From NCBI GenBank assembly GCA_023419605.1, contig JAEZXR010000129.1, forward strand, positions 1-24,632: DNA of 24,632 bases, read 5' to 3'. This DNA is from Bacillota bacterium (GTDB taxonomy: Bacteria > Bacillota > Clostridia > Acetivibrionales > JAEZXR01). The notes below the pieces were generated by a model, which worked only from the letters and a program-made list of their open reading frames with translations, had not been told where the DNA came from and did no database searches. Made by a program: the position numbers and the translations under genes. Shown here piece after piece: positions 1-7,379 of the stretch. Within the stretch, counting starts at the first letter, position 1, and every line of letters begins with the position of its first letter.

Positions 1-56
1 AGTGATGCGATTATATTCCGTTTTCCTTCGGTCATTACGATTTTTTTCTTAGCCAT
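1..56 (-). CDS. 5' end of an IS256-like (Mutator family) transposase gene, cut by window edge
   Basis: Reading leftwards from an ATG at 56, an open frame runs off the window, starting MAKKKIVMTEGKRNIIAS. An AGGAGG ribosome binding site lies 8 bases upstream of the ATG. The MTEGKRNII start resembles, from memory, the N-terminus of clostridial IS256-family transposases, which are DDE enzymes that move the element by copy-out. Only 18 residues are visible, so no catalytic residue can be checked. The identification is supported indirectly: the preceding gene stops inside what looks like the element's terminal sequence. Another short Lys-rich protein cannot be excluded. Confidence 0.45.
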   Translation of the reverse strand, partial: MAKKKIVMTEGKRNIIAS

Positions 57-118
57 AAAAAACAGCCTCCTATGATTTTATATTTTATCATAGAAAGCTG
101 ATTTTACAGACTTTTTTT
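1..118 (-). mobile_element. Probable terminal end of an IS256-family insertion sequence
   Basis: The segment holds the transposase-like start, its ribosome binding site, a 7-bp dyad (CTATGAT at 70-76, ATCATAG at 87-93) and an outer end reading AAAAGTCTGTAAAATCAG on the minus strand. The AAAGTC-GTA-AAA pattern resembles terminal repeats I recall for IS256-type elements. The junction is placed at about 110-120 because the neighbouring coding frame loses its protein character there. The other end of the element and the target duplication lie outside the window, so the boundary is approximate. Confidence 0.4.
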
Positions 119-815
119 CATAGTCTCTTTTGAAGTTACCAAAGGCATAACAAGCTTTTCTCAGATCATACATTTTCGACCAGGTAAGGGAGTTTATCTT
201 TGTCACAATTGCATTACCGTTATTTTTTACGCTCTCTGCAAAAGGTATGGAAGCGATCCAATCATCGGGCATATCATAGAATATCGTAACCTTTTTAAAA
301 TTCCTTTTGATTCCGTCTTCCGCCTCTGTAAAAGCCTGGGTAGGAAAAAGCAGCAGCTGCTCACCATCAAAGGTAAGCATGTCATCATACATTCCCCCTC
401 TATGCCCATGTTTCGCCAAATTCCCCAGTTTCACCTGGTAGGCAACATTTACAACATTTTCATTCTTAGAGGCTATGGTTATAAAACCATCCTTTTCATT
501 CGTTTCCAACGGTTCGCCCCGGCTGTTTTTTACTGCCAGGTTGGAAACAAGGGCATCTCCCTTATACAATTCAAGGTCTTCCCTACGGTTTCTTTTCTCT
601 ATCCGCTGATTAACCTTAACCAATTTGTCCGTTAAGGAAACAGGTGCAATCCTATACTGCATAGTAAATGGGAACTCATAAAAAAAACAATAATATACCC
701 CAAGAGCCAATCCTAAAATAATTATGATGGCAGACGGAATATAAACTCTTTTGGGTAGGACAAATGTATTTTTCCTATGGCTTTCTTTCGTTAACCGGAT
801 TTCCATCTTCGTCAA
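78..815 (-). CDS. Membrane-anchored protein of unknown function, probably truncated at its C-terminus by an IS
   Basis: The 245-residue product starts with a basic cytoplasmic stretch, then one membrane segment (about residues 27-47), then an outward-facing soluble domain. The start is a TTG at 815, six bases after GGAGG; the in-frame ATG at 806 lies too far from that site. The soluble part vaguely resembles the N-terminal beta-domain of M61/PDZ-type metallopeptidases, with no HEXXH zinc site present; this is a weak impression, not an identification. About 15 C-terminal residues are encoded by the presumed IS end, so the gene probably lost its downstream portion and may be non-functional. A promoter of the duplicated cassette lies about 75 bases upstream. 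Confidence 0.6.
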   Translation of the reverse strand: MTKMEIRLTKESHRKNTFVLPKRVYIPSAIIIILGLALGVYYCFFYEFPFTMQYRIAPVSLTDKLVKVNQRIEKRNRREDLELYKGDALVSNLAVKNSRGEPLETNEKDGFITIASKNENVVNVAYQVKLGNLAKHGHRGGMYDDMLTFDGEQLLLFPTQAFTEAEDGIKRNFKKVTIFYDMPDDWIASIPFAESVKNNGNAIVTKINSLTWSKMYDLRKACYAFGNFKRDYEKKSVKSAFYDKI

Positions 816-892
816 TTCAGACCTCCATTTTTCTCGTAAAGTCTATATTCTTATAGTCAGCATCCTATTATGGCATTCTATAGTTTAATGTA

Positions 893-964
893 ATCTTATT
901 CTGTTAAATACGTTGAATCAATACGTTTACTTTTTGATTTTTTGTACATTTTTTGTTTTTTTCA
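893..964 (-). promoter_or_regulatory. Promoter cassette, copy A (for the 78-815 gene)
   Basis: On the minus strand a TTGATT -35 (916-921) and a TAAGAT -10 (893-898) are separated by 17 bases. Upstream are four A-tracts (about 931-962) resembling an UP element. The -35/spacer region contains AACGTATT twice with a 13-base period. The segment 897-964 matches 4835-4901 at about 85%, and both copies put the promoter elements in the same places. The predicted start near 886 gives a leader of about 70 nt. Confidence 0.6.
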
Positions 965-965
965 T

Positions 966-1000
966 TAAACCGGAGCAGGCCATTCGCCTGCTCCGGTTTA
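966..1000. other. Perfect 15-bp hairpin without a U-tract
   Basis: The arms 966-980 and 986-1000 are perfectly complementary around a five-base loop. The hairpin sits just past the stop of the minus-strand mannosidase gene, where a terminator is expected. However, the strand transcribed is followed by an A-rich, not T-rich, stretch, so it is not a canonical intrinsic terminator. It may act as a 3' stabiliser or a factor-assisted terminator. Confidence 0.6.
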
Positions 1001-1038
1001 ACTTTCCCTGATAGGGTATCCCATCTACACCGGCATCA

Positions 1039-4000
1039 TCAATACAATTCAAATTCGTAGATTCTGGTAGCCACATTCAAAGAACTGGTGGGTGCTGTAA
1101 CATATAGCCGCACGTATCTTGTATTGATTGTGGGAATCGCCCTGTCTGTGATACCTGCAATATTTCCCGTCACTGCATCCACATCGGTCCAATTGGTTCC
1201 ATCGGCACTTTTTTGAAGCTTGAAATCCTTTGTATTCCACATAAATGCGGTTTCTCCGCCTGCACTTGCATGCTTTACAACCCATCGGGATATGTCGTAG
1301 TTTGCTCCCAAATCAAGCTTCAGCCAACTGTCGCCCCCAGCATTCGTACACCATTTGCTGTTTCCTGTTACAGTACCATCTACCGCTTTAGCTGCTTCTT
1401 CTCCCGCGAGCTGTGCGCTTGCTGTAGCTGTCTTGCCTGGTGCAATATTCGTACCAACGGTAGGAACGCCATAGGTTTCAAACTCATAGATCCTCGCGGT
1501 GGCATCTGCACCGGCGTTGGTAATATAGAGTCTTACATACCTGGCTGTAAAGGGTGTAACCTCTCTGTCTGTTGAATCCAGAATATTACCTGTGACTGAA
1601 TCTACATCTGTAAAATTGGTTCCGTCGGAACTTTTCTGAAGTTTGTAATCCTTAGTGTTCCAGCCGGTGTTTTCCAACCCTGTACCTGCACTTTTCACAA
1701 CCCATCTGGAGATGTCATAGTTGGAACCCAAATCTACTTTAAGCCACTTGTCCCCTGCTGCATTGGAGCACCACTTATCGCTGTTGCCGCCGGTGGTAGA
1801 TCCATTCACAGCCTTTGAAGGTTCTTCTCCTGTGATGAATCCGCTTGCTGTAGCCGTCTTGTTCAATGCAACATTGGTTACCGCCGCTGACGCTGGCGGA
1901 GTCGTTCCTCCGAAATTCACCTTGAAGGTCTTGATGTCATAGGGCCCGAAGGTAGTGGAGAAGGCATTCCCGCTATAGCTTGGCGTGCCTGTATTCTCTT
2001 CCAGCAGATTTGTCTCGGAAATGGAGGAAATTGTTCCCGGTACTGTGATTGTTGCATTTGTTCCTCCCATACCTTGTGTTTCATAGGCTCTTATTATAAA
2101 GTCACTGGTATCTTCAGCCTTTTTAACTACTGAAAGTATTACATTCGGCTGGCTGACCGACATAAAAGAATAGGAGCTTTCCAGCGTTCCTGGGTGTGAG
2201 GTTGTCTGGTGTGCGATCACAGGATAGTTTAATTCATATCCCTTATATACCGTATTGGCAGTTTTCCAGTCGCCGCTGTGCGGATACAGGGAGTATGTAA
2301 ATTCGTGTGCGCCCATATCTGCCACTGCTCCACTGGAAATAGAAGACCAGGTAGGCATGTTGGGAGATCTTAGCAATGATAATCTCATGGTATTCAAATA
2401 CGTGTCATACCCGTACTTGCAATTGTTTAACAAGCTGACACCATAGCCACCGTTGGACAAATCCGCCCATTTATGTGCTGAAACTTCAAACCTGGCTTTA
2501 TTGAAGCTTGTATCTCTTTGATTGGAACGATTTTGGGTTCCATATGCGATTTCATAGTTCGCTGAGGTGGCTCCGCTCACATTAAACGGGAAGGTCACTT
2601 TCAACATCTTGTGTGTTTCATGCCAATCCGCTGTCATTCGGATATCGATCCGGTTGATGGTCGGATAGAGGGTGATGTACTGGCTGAAAGTAGAACCTCC
2701 ATAGCTCTTATTGATTCTGTATGTGCATTTTACAGGACCATTTTCTACAATACTGATGCCTGAGGTAGTATTTAATGTAGCAAGGGGTGCGGCTGTCATA
2801 TCGTCATAGTCAACATTCCATGCATCCCAGTTAGAAGGTGTATCCTCCAGGATCTGAAGGACGTTCCCTTCTCCCCCTGCAAGCACTTGTTTATTTCCGT
2901 TTGCCTTATCAATAATACTGCTGATATTACCGGTGGTTCCGTTAATGGTTACCTGGAACAAATCGCTTGTAATCACATTGGAACCTATGGATAAGCCTGT
3001 TGAACCCGTATAGTTTCCTGTATTCGGTACAACACTGACCACTTTGTAGCCCATGGCGGGTATATTGTCCAACATAAATACGATTCTTGCCGTAGTACCG
3101 CTGATGCTTAATATCTGCGAAGGTATTTCTGTTGCTCCGTCAAATACCTTTATACTGGCTGGGGTCGTCGAAAAGACTACATTTGTTTCCACCGGCTGCC
3201 TTCTTCCGAAGGATAATGGATTGAATACAACCACCGGAACACCGGAGGCAACTGTTGTGTCTGCTTTGGAAGCGATGCCTGCGATGGCCTTATTCGATAC
3301 ATCACTTAACGTTGTAATTGCTGCCGCCCCGTTGGCTTGTGCTTCTGCCACCTGATCAGCAGATCCTGACCCGGGAAGGATATCATGGAACTGATTCACC
3401 ATGATTTTCTCCCAGGCGCCATTAATCGCCGCCTGATTATACGCAGCAGCTCCCGCCCACTGTGCCATACTGGAGAACTTTTCCGCTTCTTCCGCAGCGA
3501 TTTCACCTAAACGGTTGTTCTTTTTAATCAAAGCCTGTGTTGTATATGTACCCCGGTGATTTTCAAGATACATTTCACCTGTCCATGTATCGGTGATGTT
3601 AGCTTTGTCTGTGGGAGTCAAATCGTTAAAGAATTTTTCCGCGGTGTACATCTTGATGTTCGGATTCGTTGAAACAGCATCTTGTACACGGATGGAATCG
3701 ATATCACTCTGGGTCGGTCCGCCTCCTCTATCCCCTGAACCGTAAAGGACCAAGCCCTTCTTTATACCATGCCTGTTGGGCTCATCCAAGGTATAGATGT
3801 TATTGTTTGTATCCGTGGCAGAGGATGTATAATCCTGCCTTGGCTTGTCCACAATAACCTGGCTTCCATCGATGCCATTCCATTTAAAAATCTCATACGC
3901 ATACTGATCATTAACCGGAAACCGGTTTGTATCATTCCAATTGAGTTTCGTGGTCACAAAGTAGTTCATTCCACTCTCTTTTAAGATCTGAGGCATCTGT

Positions 4001-4482
4001 CCGCTGAATCCGAATACATCCGGAACCCATCCTACCGTTGACTTTTTTCCAAATTCCTGTTGGAAGAAGCGTTGTCCGTACAGGACCTGTCTGACCAGGG
4101 ATTCACCGCTGCTCATATTTAAGTCCGGCTCCAGCCATTGACCGCCAACCAGCGCTACTTTACCGCTGGCTACCTTCGATTTAATGCTGTTGAAAACACT
4201 GGTGCAATCCTGCTTCAACCATTTCAAGTGAACCGTGCCCGAAGCATGGAATGAGTAGTCAGGATTTGCATCCATCATGCTTGCCGCTCTTGTGTAAGTG
4301 TTTTTAATAAAATCGGACCGGGTTACTGCAGTTGTCCACTGCCATGCTGTGTCGATGTGAGAATTACCCGCCATGTAGGTTGTGTACGTTTTATCATAGG
4401 CAAAGGCAGTACTTCCAAAAGTGCTGCAGATAAAGATAATTGTCACCAGCATCACGCTTACTTTTGAATTTCTTCTTACCAT
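1039..4482 (-). CDS. Secreted GH38 alpha-mannosidase with two C-terminal F5/8 type C (CBM32-like) domains
   Basis: This 1147-residue exoenzyme should release alpha-mannose from glycans outside the cell. A signal peptide occupies residues 1-28, with a predicted cut after AFA. The catalytic region has the GH38 zinc motif HIDTAW at 42-47 and the nucleophile-type Asp in PDVFGFS (Asp155). NQFHDILPGSG follows near 365, then the mid and beta-sandwich domains to about 860. Two discoidin-like domains follow (about 868-1008 and 1010-1147), clearly duplicates of each other. There is no dockerin, SLH repeat or sortase signal, so the protein is probably released or held by sugar binding. The start is supported by AGAAAGGAG upstream of the ATG. 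A promoter 350 bases upstream implies a long leader. It appears to be a single-gene unit. Confidence 0.93.
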   Translation of the reverse strand: MVRRNSKVSVMLVTIIFICSTFGSTAFAYDKTYTTYMAGNSHIDTAWQWTTAVTRSDFIKNTYTRAASMMDANPDYSFHASGTVHLKWLKQDCTSVFNSIKSKVASGKVALVGGQWLEPDLNMSSGESLVRQVLYGQRFFQQEFGKKSTVGWVPDVFGFSGQMPQILKESGMNYFVTTKLNWNDTNRFPVNDQYAYEIFKWNGIDGSQVIVDKPRQDYTSSATDTNNNIYTLDEPNRHGIKKGLVLYGSGDRGGGPTQSDIDSIRVQDAVSTNPNIKMYTAEKFFNDLTPTDKANITDTWTGEMYLENHRGTYTTQALIKKNNRLGEIAAEEAEKFSSMAQWAGAAAYNQAAINGAWEKIMVNQFHDILPGSGSADQVAEAQANGAAAITTLSDVSNKAIAGIASKADTTVASGVPVVVFNPLSFGRRQPVETNVVFSTTPASIKVFDGATEIPSQILSISGTTARIVFMLDNIPAMGYKVVSVVPNTGNYTGSTGLSIGSNVITSDLFQVTINGTTGNISSIIDKANGNKQVLAGGEGNVLQILEDTPSNWDAWNVDYDDMTAAPLATLNTTSGISIVENGPVKCTYRINKSYGGSTFSQYITLYPTINRIDIRMTADWHETHKMLKVTFPFNVSGATSANYEIAYGTQNRSNQRDTSFNKARFEVSAHKWADLSNGGYGVSLLNNCKYGYDTYLNTMRLSLLRSPNMPTWSSISSGAVADMGAHEFTYSLYPHSGDWKTANTVYKGYELNYPVIAHQTTSHPGTLESSYSFMSVSQPNVILSVVKKAEDTSDFIIRAYETQGMGGTNATITVPGTISSISETNLLEENTGTPSYSGNAFSTTFGPYDIKTFKVNFGGTTPPASAAVTNVALNKTATASGFITGEEPSKAVNGSTTGGNSDKWCSNAAGDKWLKVDLGSNYDISRWVVKSAGTGLENTGWNTKDYKLQKSSDGTNFTDVDSVTGNILDSTDREVTPFTARYVRLYITNAGADATARIYEFETYGVPTVGTNIAPGKTATASAQLAGEEAAKAVDGTVTGNSKWCTNAGGDSWLKLDLGANYDISRWVVKHASAGGETAFMWNTKDFKLQKSADGTNWTDVDAVTGNIAGITDRAIPTINTRYVRLYVTAPTSSLNVATRIYEFELY
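1042..1884 (-). repeat. Tandem duplication encoding the two carbohydrate-binding domains
   Basis: The two ~140-codon blocks (about 1460-1884 and 1042-1457) encode parallel sequences. Each has KTATAS near its start, then a KAV-G segment, KWC-NA-GD, WLK-DLG-NYDISRWVVK, WNTKD-KLQKS-DGTN and a final ARYVRLY or TRYVRLY with ATRIYEFE or ARIYEFE. DNA identity is lower than protein identity, so the duplication is not recent. Confidence 0.85.
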
Positions 4483-4824
4483 AATTTTACTCCTTTCTGA
4501 TTCCAGATAATTTCCTCACTGGATCGAACATGGGCATACTATACTTTTACGCCCGGAATATTTGTTTAGCTTCTCAAATCTCCTTTTATAAAGAATATTG
4601 TATTGCATCAGTGGCCAACGCCACCGTTCGACCCATTGAAACCATAGTCAACATAACAACGAAAATTTGATTATATAAAATTGTAATGTGCACAAATGTT
4701 AGCTAAGATAATGCATGAATTGTTATTTCACGTAATTTTAGGTATAAGATTGGCATTTGCAAAATTGAGACGCATAGATAGCCCTCCATGGCTATCTAAT
4801 CAAAAAACATTGCGTATTCCGTTT
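4483..4824 (-). other. Long 5' leader of the mannosidase gene with two hairpins
   Basis: The predicted transcription start near 4824 leaves about 340 untranslated nt before the ATG at 4482. Within it are a perfect 9-bp hairpin (4775-4783 with 4790-4798, six-base loop) and a 5-bp GTGGC/GCCAC hairpin (4611-4624). Neither is followed by a U-tract. I recognise no known riboswitch class, and no ORF of note is present. Confidence 0.4.
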
Positions 4825-4830
4825 AAAATG

Positions 4831-4901
4831 AGTTTATTCCATTAGATACGCTTAATCAATACGCCTATTTTTTGATTTTTTGTATAATTTTTGTTTTTTC
4901 A
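4831..4901 (-). promoter_or_regulatory. Promoter cassette, copy B (for the mannosidase)
   Basis: On the minus strand TTGATT (4854-4859) and TAAACT (4831-4836) are 17 bases apart. Upstream lie the same A-tract series as in copy A at 897-964, and the spacer carries the same 13-base-period repeat (GCGTATT then GCGTATC). Conservation of both the hexamers and the repeats across about 67 bp argues for a shared regulator or shared promoter strength. Confidence 0.6.
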
Positions 4902-4938
4902 ACTTTAACAGGATCTGATTCTTTCCTTTTTGACAATC

Positions 4939-4974
4939 AAAAAAGCCACCCCACTCGAGATGACTTTCGCTTTT
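4939..4974 (-). terminator. Rho-independent terminator of the structured RNA / coiled-coil gene
   Basis: On the minus strand AAAAGC pairs with GCTTTT and, inside a six-base bulge, CATCTC pairs with GGGGTG around a GAGT loop, counting G-U pairs. A run of six T residues follows. The bulge makes it weaker than the other terminators in the window. Confidence 0.55.
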
Positions 4975-5105
4975 ACTTTAGTTCGGTTACTCCATGCTTT
5001 GGGTAAAAATCTTACAAGCTCTTGCATTGCGGCTTTATGCCGTCGTCAGGAGCCAGTGTCCTTTCTCATGTTTTTCCTTTCCATACCCGAGAAATCTGTA
5101 TGATT
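4939..5105 (-). ncRNA. Candidate structured RNA downstream of the coiled-coil gene
   Basis: The non-coding stretch between the stop at 5112 and a terminator at 4939 folds well on the minus strand. It has a CGGC/GCCG hairpin with a five-base loop (5030-5042), an ATGC/GCAT helix (4994-4997 with 5024-5027) enclosing two small hairpins (GTAA/TTAC and CAAG/CTTG), and an outer CTCC/GGAG helix (4990-4993 with 5049-5052). A terminator hairpin ends it. A TATAAT lies on this strand near 5137 inside the end of the upstream gene, with a poor -35. It may be a separate small RNA or a structured 3' end of that mRNA. I cannot assign an Rfam family with confidence; raiA is one clostridial class worth testing first. 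Confidence 0.45.
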
Positions 5106-5111
5106 GATAAT

Positions 5112-6065
5112 CTAACACCCTTTAGATTTTATTATACCCTGTAAGTTTTCTATATCCTTTTCCATTATTTCTATATTCCGCTTTAAAGTGTTTATTTCCT
5201 CCGATTTCTGATTTATAATTCCCAAATTCTTAATATTTTCCGATTGCAAGTCGTTATATTGGATCTGCATTTGTAATATGACTGACTTTTTTTCAATTTC
5301 TATCTCTTTTTTTAATCGAAGTTCCATATCTGCAATTGCTTCAGTTTCTTTGTTTCTGTGTTCACAAATTTCACTATTAACAACATCAAGCTTTCTTCTT
5401 AGACTTTCATTTTCCAGGAATTTTTCTTCCACGGATGACTTTAACTTGTTAATTTCGTTAGTAAGTTCTTGATTCTCGCTTTTCAATATAGCATTTTCTC
5501 TTTCAACTCTTCTTAGAATATTAATTTGCTCTAACAATTCAGTAACTTTAGAATTTAGATTCCTATTTTCCTTTTCATCTGATTTTATTTTTGCTTCAGT
5601 TTCATTGATGAGTTTTTCCAGCTTCTCCTTTTCTAAATTATATCCATTATTTGCTGCTTCCAGGAGCTTATTCCTTTCTTCCAATTGTGAATTTTTGCTC
5701 TCGTGTGCCTGAACCTTTACGTTAAGGTTTTGCAATTGCTGGTCATAAAAATCCTTGTGACTGCCTATGGTATCCTGTGCTTTTGCTGCCATAGATTTAA
5801 ATGTGTTTAGAATCTCATTAATGCTTCCTGAAATGAGAGCTATTTCATAGGAAAAATCTATATTTGAATTCCTTTTTTTATTTTGATCGCTTTCAACATA
5901 GTTTAGAATCATTGATTCTAAAAGAGCTTTCTTTGAGGTATCCTTTCCCTTAACCAGTTCTTCAAACATTTCTTTATATGCGGCATCAATTCTCACACTT
6001 ATGGGATTGTTTTCCTTTTTATCTAACGCTTCAGAATTATTTGAATTTTCGATGTTTTCACTCAT
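5112..6065 (-). CDS. Ribbon-helix-helix-like DNA-binding protein with long coiled coil (KfrA-like layout)
   Basis: The 317-residue protein has a polar N-terminus, then a short segment starting PISVRID and ending in ESMILNYV (about residues 21-57) that fits a ribbon-helix-helix fold. From about residue 100 to the end it is almost entirely heptad-rich Lys/Glu/Asn/Leu coiled coil. No membrane segment or enzyme motif is visible. The layout, a DNA-binding head on a long coiled coil, is that of KfrA-type plasmid proteins and some chromosome-organising proteins, though sequence homology is not claimed. It is divergent from a tyrosine recombinase across a dense operator array, so autoregulation through those sites is likely. 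The start follows GCAGGAGGAAAAAC, a strong site. Confidence 0.7.
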   Translation of the reverse strand: MSENIENSNNSEALDKKENNPISVRIDAAYKEMFEELVKGKDTSKKALLESMILNYVESDQNKKRNSNIDFSYEIALISGSINEILNTFKSMAAKAQDTIGSHKDFYDQQLQNLNVKVQAHESKNSQLEERNKLLEAANNGYNLEKEKLEKLINETEAKIKSDEKENRNLNSKVTELLEQINILRRVERENAILKSENQELTNEINKLKSSVEEKFLENESLRRKLDVVNSEICEHRNKETEAIADMELRLKKEIEIEKKSVILQMQIQYNDLQSENIKNLGIINQKSEEINTLKRNIEIMEKDIENLQGIIKSKGC

Positions 6066-6095
6066 GTTTTTCCTCCTGCTTTTTCCTTTAAGCTA

Positions 6096-6124
6096 ATTTT
6101 ATCTATAAAAACTGCGGATGTCAA
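6096..6124 (-). promoter_or_regulatory. Promoter of the coiled-coil gene
   Basis: A consensus TTGACA (6119-6124) and TAAAAT (6096-6101) are separated by exactly 17 bases on the minus strand. The gene's ATG lies about 30 bases downstream of the -10. The first site of the TGT(n)ACA array starts seven bases upstream of the -35. Confidence 0.75.
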
Positions 6125-6130
6125 TTCAAT

Positions 6131-6311
6131 TGTTTACATTTTTATCAAGTATACGTTTTGTTTACATCGTGTACATTGCATTTTATTGTAAACAAATGTA
6201 TACACCACTAAATAAACACCAATGTTACACAACTACGTTTTGTAACATTCAAAACAGCTTAAATTAAGGGTTTTCAATGATGCAATATAAAAAAAGGGAT
6301 TGAATGTTACA
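6131..6311. promoter_or_regulatory. Operator array of eight TGT(n)ACA-type sites in the divergent promoter region
   Basis: Sites read: TGTTTACA at 6131 and 6159, TGTACA at 6170, TGTAAACA at 6187, TGTATACA at 6197, TGTTACA at 6223, TGTAACA at 6241 and TGTTACA at 6305. The sites at 6221-6229 and 6241-6249 form a perfect 9-bp inverted repeat (AATGTTACA/TGTAACATT). This stretch of about 360 bases between the divergent genes has no ORF. Ribbon-helix-helix proteins typically bind such arrays cooperatively, so the adjacent coiled-coil protein is the obvious candidate ligand. Confidence 0.55.
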
Positions 6312-6333
6312 AAATAATATATTATTATATAAT
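6305..6333 (+). promoter_or_regulatory. Probable promoter of the minimal tyrosine recombinase, overlapped by an operator site
   Basis: A perfect TATAAT (6328-6333) has a weak TGTTAC -35 (6305-6310) at 17-base spacing. That hexamer is part of the last AATGTTACA site, so a bound protein would cover the -35. Confidence 0.5.
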
Positions 6334-6424
6334 GTGTCGCATAACGGGTCAATTCAAGTATAAAATTGGATTGATTTGCTAAAAAGTAAAAAAAGATTGA
6401 GGTTAAATACCAAAAGGAGATTTT

Positions 6425-7030
6425 ATGAATACCGTTGAACCCATTAGGGAGCTAAAAACTATAAAAAATATGCGCTCCATACTAAAATGTCAATCTACAA
6501 GAAATGAGCTGCTTTTCATATTAGGAATTAATGTTGGGCTTAGAATCAGTGATATACTAAAACTTAAGGTCGAAGACCTCATTAAACCTAATAAGTCCCC
6601 CAGGGATTATGTGATTATAACCGAGGAAAAAACGGATAAAACCAAGAAGTTCTATCTCGGGGATATTGTAAAGAAGGCCATCGATAACATGATTAAGGAA
6701 AATCCTGATATCAGCATGGGAGATTATGTTTTTAAAAGCCGAAAAGGTCATAATAGTCCTATCACTCGCCAGCAGGCTTATAGGATACTCAATAGCGCAG
6801 CAGAGGCTTTAGGTATTGTAGAAAGAAATGATCATGGTGTTCTTGTGTCCGGTGAAATCGGTACGCACACGTTAAGGAAAACTTTCGGATATCATGCTTT
6901 TCAAAATGGTACTTCCCTTGAATTGCTAATGGATATTTTTAACCATTCCTCTAAATCCCAAACCCTACGGTATATAGGAATTACAGAGGAACAGAAGAAG
7001 GATGTGTATTTACAATCGAATTTGGGGTAA
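6425..7030 (+). CDS. Minimal tyrosine recombinase (catalytic domain only)
   Basis: The 201-residue protein is a phage-integrase-type catalytic domain without the usual N-terminal core-binding domain. The expected residues are all there: Arg40 (GLRIS), Lys near 72-74, His148 and Arg151 (THTLRK), His174 (NHSS) and Tyr183 (LRYIG). It should cut and rejoin DNA through a 3'-phosphotyrosine link. AGGAG precedes the ATG by 6 bases. It is followed 350 bases later by a second recombinase on the same strand, and its promoter shares the operator array with the divergent coiled-coil gene. Its target site is unknown; it may need a partner to supply DNA recognition. Confidence 0.85.
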   Translation: MNTVEPIRELKTIKNMRSILKCQSTRNELLFILGINVGLRISDILKLKVEDLIKPNKSPRDYVIITEEKTDKTKKFYLGDIVKKAIDNMIKENPDISMGDYVFKSRKGHNSPITRQQAYRILNSAAEALGIVERNDHGVLVSGEIGTHTLRKTFGYHAFQNGTSLELLMDIFNHSSKSQTLRYIGITEEQKKDVYLQSNLG

Positions 7031-7057
7031 AAGTTCCTAATCAATTCAACACGATGT

Positions 7058-7164
7058 GCTATACAAATTCGGATGAAACTTAGCTGATTCGAGCCTCGTA
7101 AAGCCCCAGAACCGTTGGCTGTACGAGGCTCAAATCAGCAGTTACCAATCCGATTGTATATAGC
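7058..7164 (+). repeat. Hairpin-forming interspersed repeat, copy 1 (full)
   Basis: This ~107-bp element has nested complementary arms. The ends are 7059-7074 and 7148-7163, sharing TATACAA/TTGTATA and TCGGAT/ATCCGA. Next come GCTGATT (7083-7089) with AATCAGC (7133-7139), then a perfect 10-bp stem (7091-7100 with 7122-7131), then AGCC/GGCT. Related copies lie at 14969-15073 and 17042-17084 in the same orientation. It looks like a MITE or a REP-like intergenic element and carries no ORF. The remainder of the 7031-7379 gap holds a promoter and ribosome binding site for the next gene. Confidence 0.75.
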
Positions 7165-7325
7165 TGCCTCTGCGCCTGCCCACGCTAAAAGATGCAGCTT
7201 TAGCAGAGTATTTACTGGCACAACAAGTTGAATCATACAAAACGTAAAGATATGACCATCATAATGTGCAAAACAAACTGTTTTTCCTTAAGCCTTCAAA
7301 TAATAATGTATTTTGTATAATAACA

Positions 7326-7334
7326 TGGTATAAT
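7326..7334 (+). promoter_or_regulatory. Extended -10 promoter of the Xer-like recombinase
   Basis: TGGTATAAT (7326-7334) is an extended -10 element. The -35 position is poor, as often with extended -10 promoters. A second TATAAT occurs at 7316-7321. The GGAGG of the gene follows about 36 bases later. Confidence 0.45.
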
Positions 7335-7379
7335 TCCCCTATAGAGGACCCTATATTTATAAACGCATTGGAGGTCAAA

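Noticed and set aside
897..4901. Direct repeats flanking the mannosidase gene as ends of a mobile element
   Set aside because: Both copies contain promoter elements in matching positions, and no transposase, integrase or target duplication is tied to them, so shared promoters explain them better.
6131..6311. CRISPR array in the divergent spacer
   Set aside because: The repeated units are only 6-9 bases, unevenly spaced and in both orientations, which fits operator sites, not CRISPR repeats.
7266..7379. N-terminal extension of the Xer-like recombinase
   Set aside because: Promoter-like TATAAT boxes lie inside it and GGAGG directly precedes ATG 7380.
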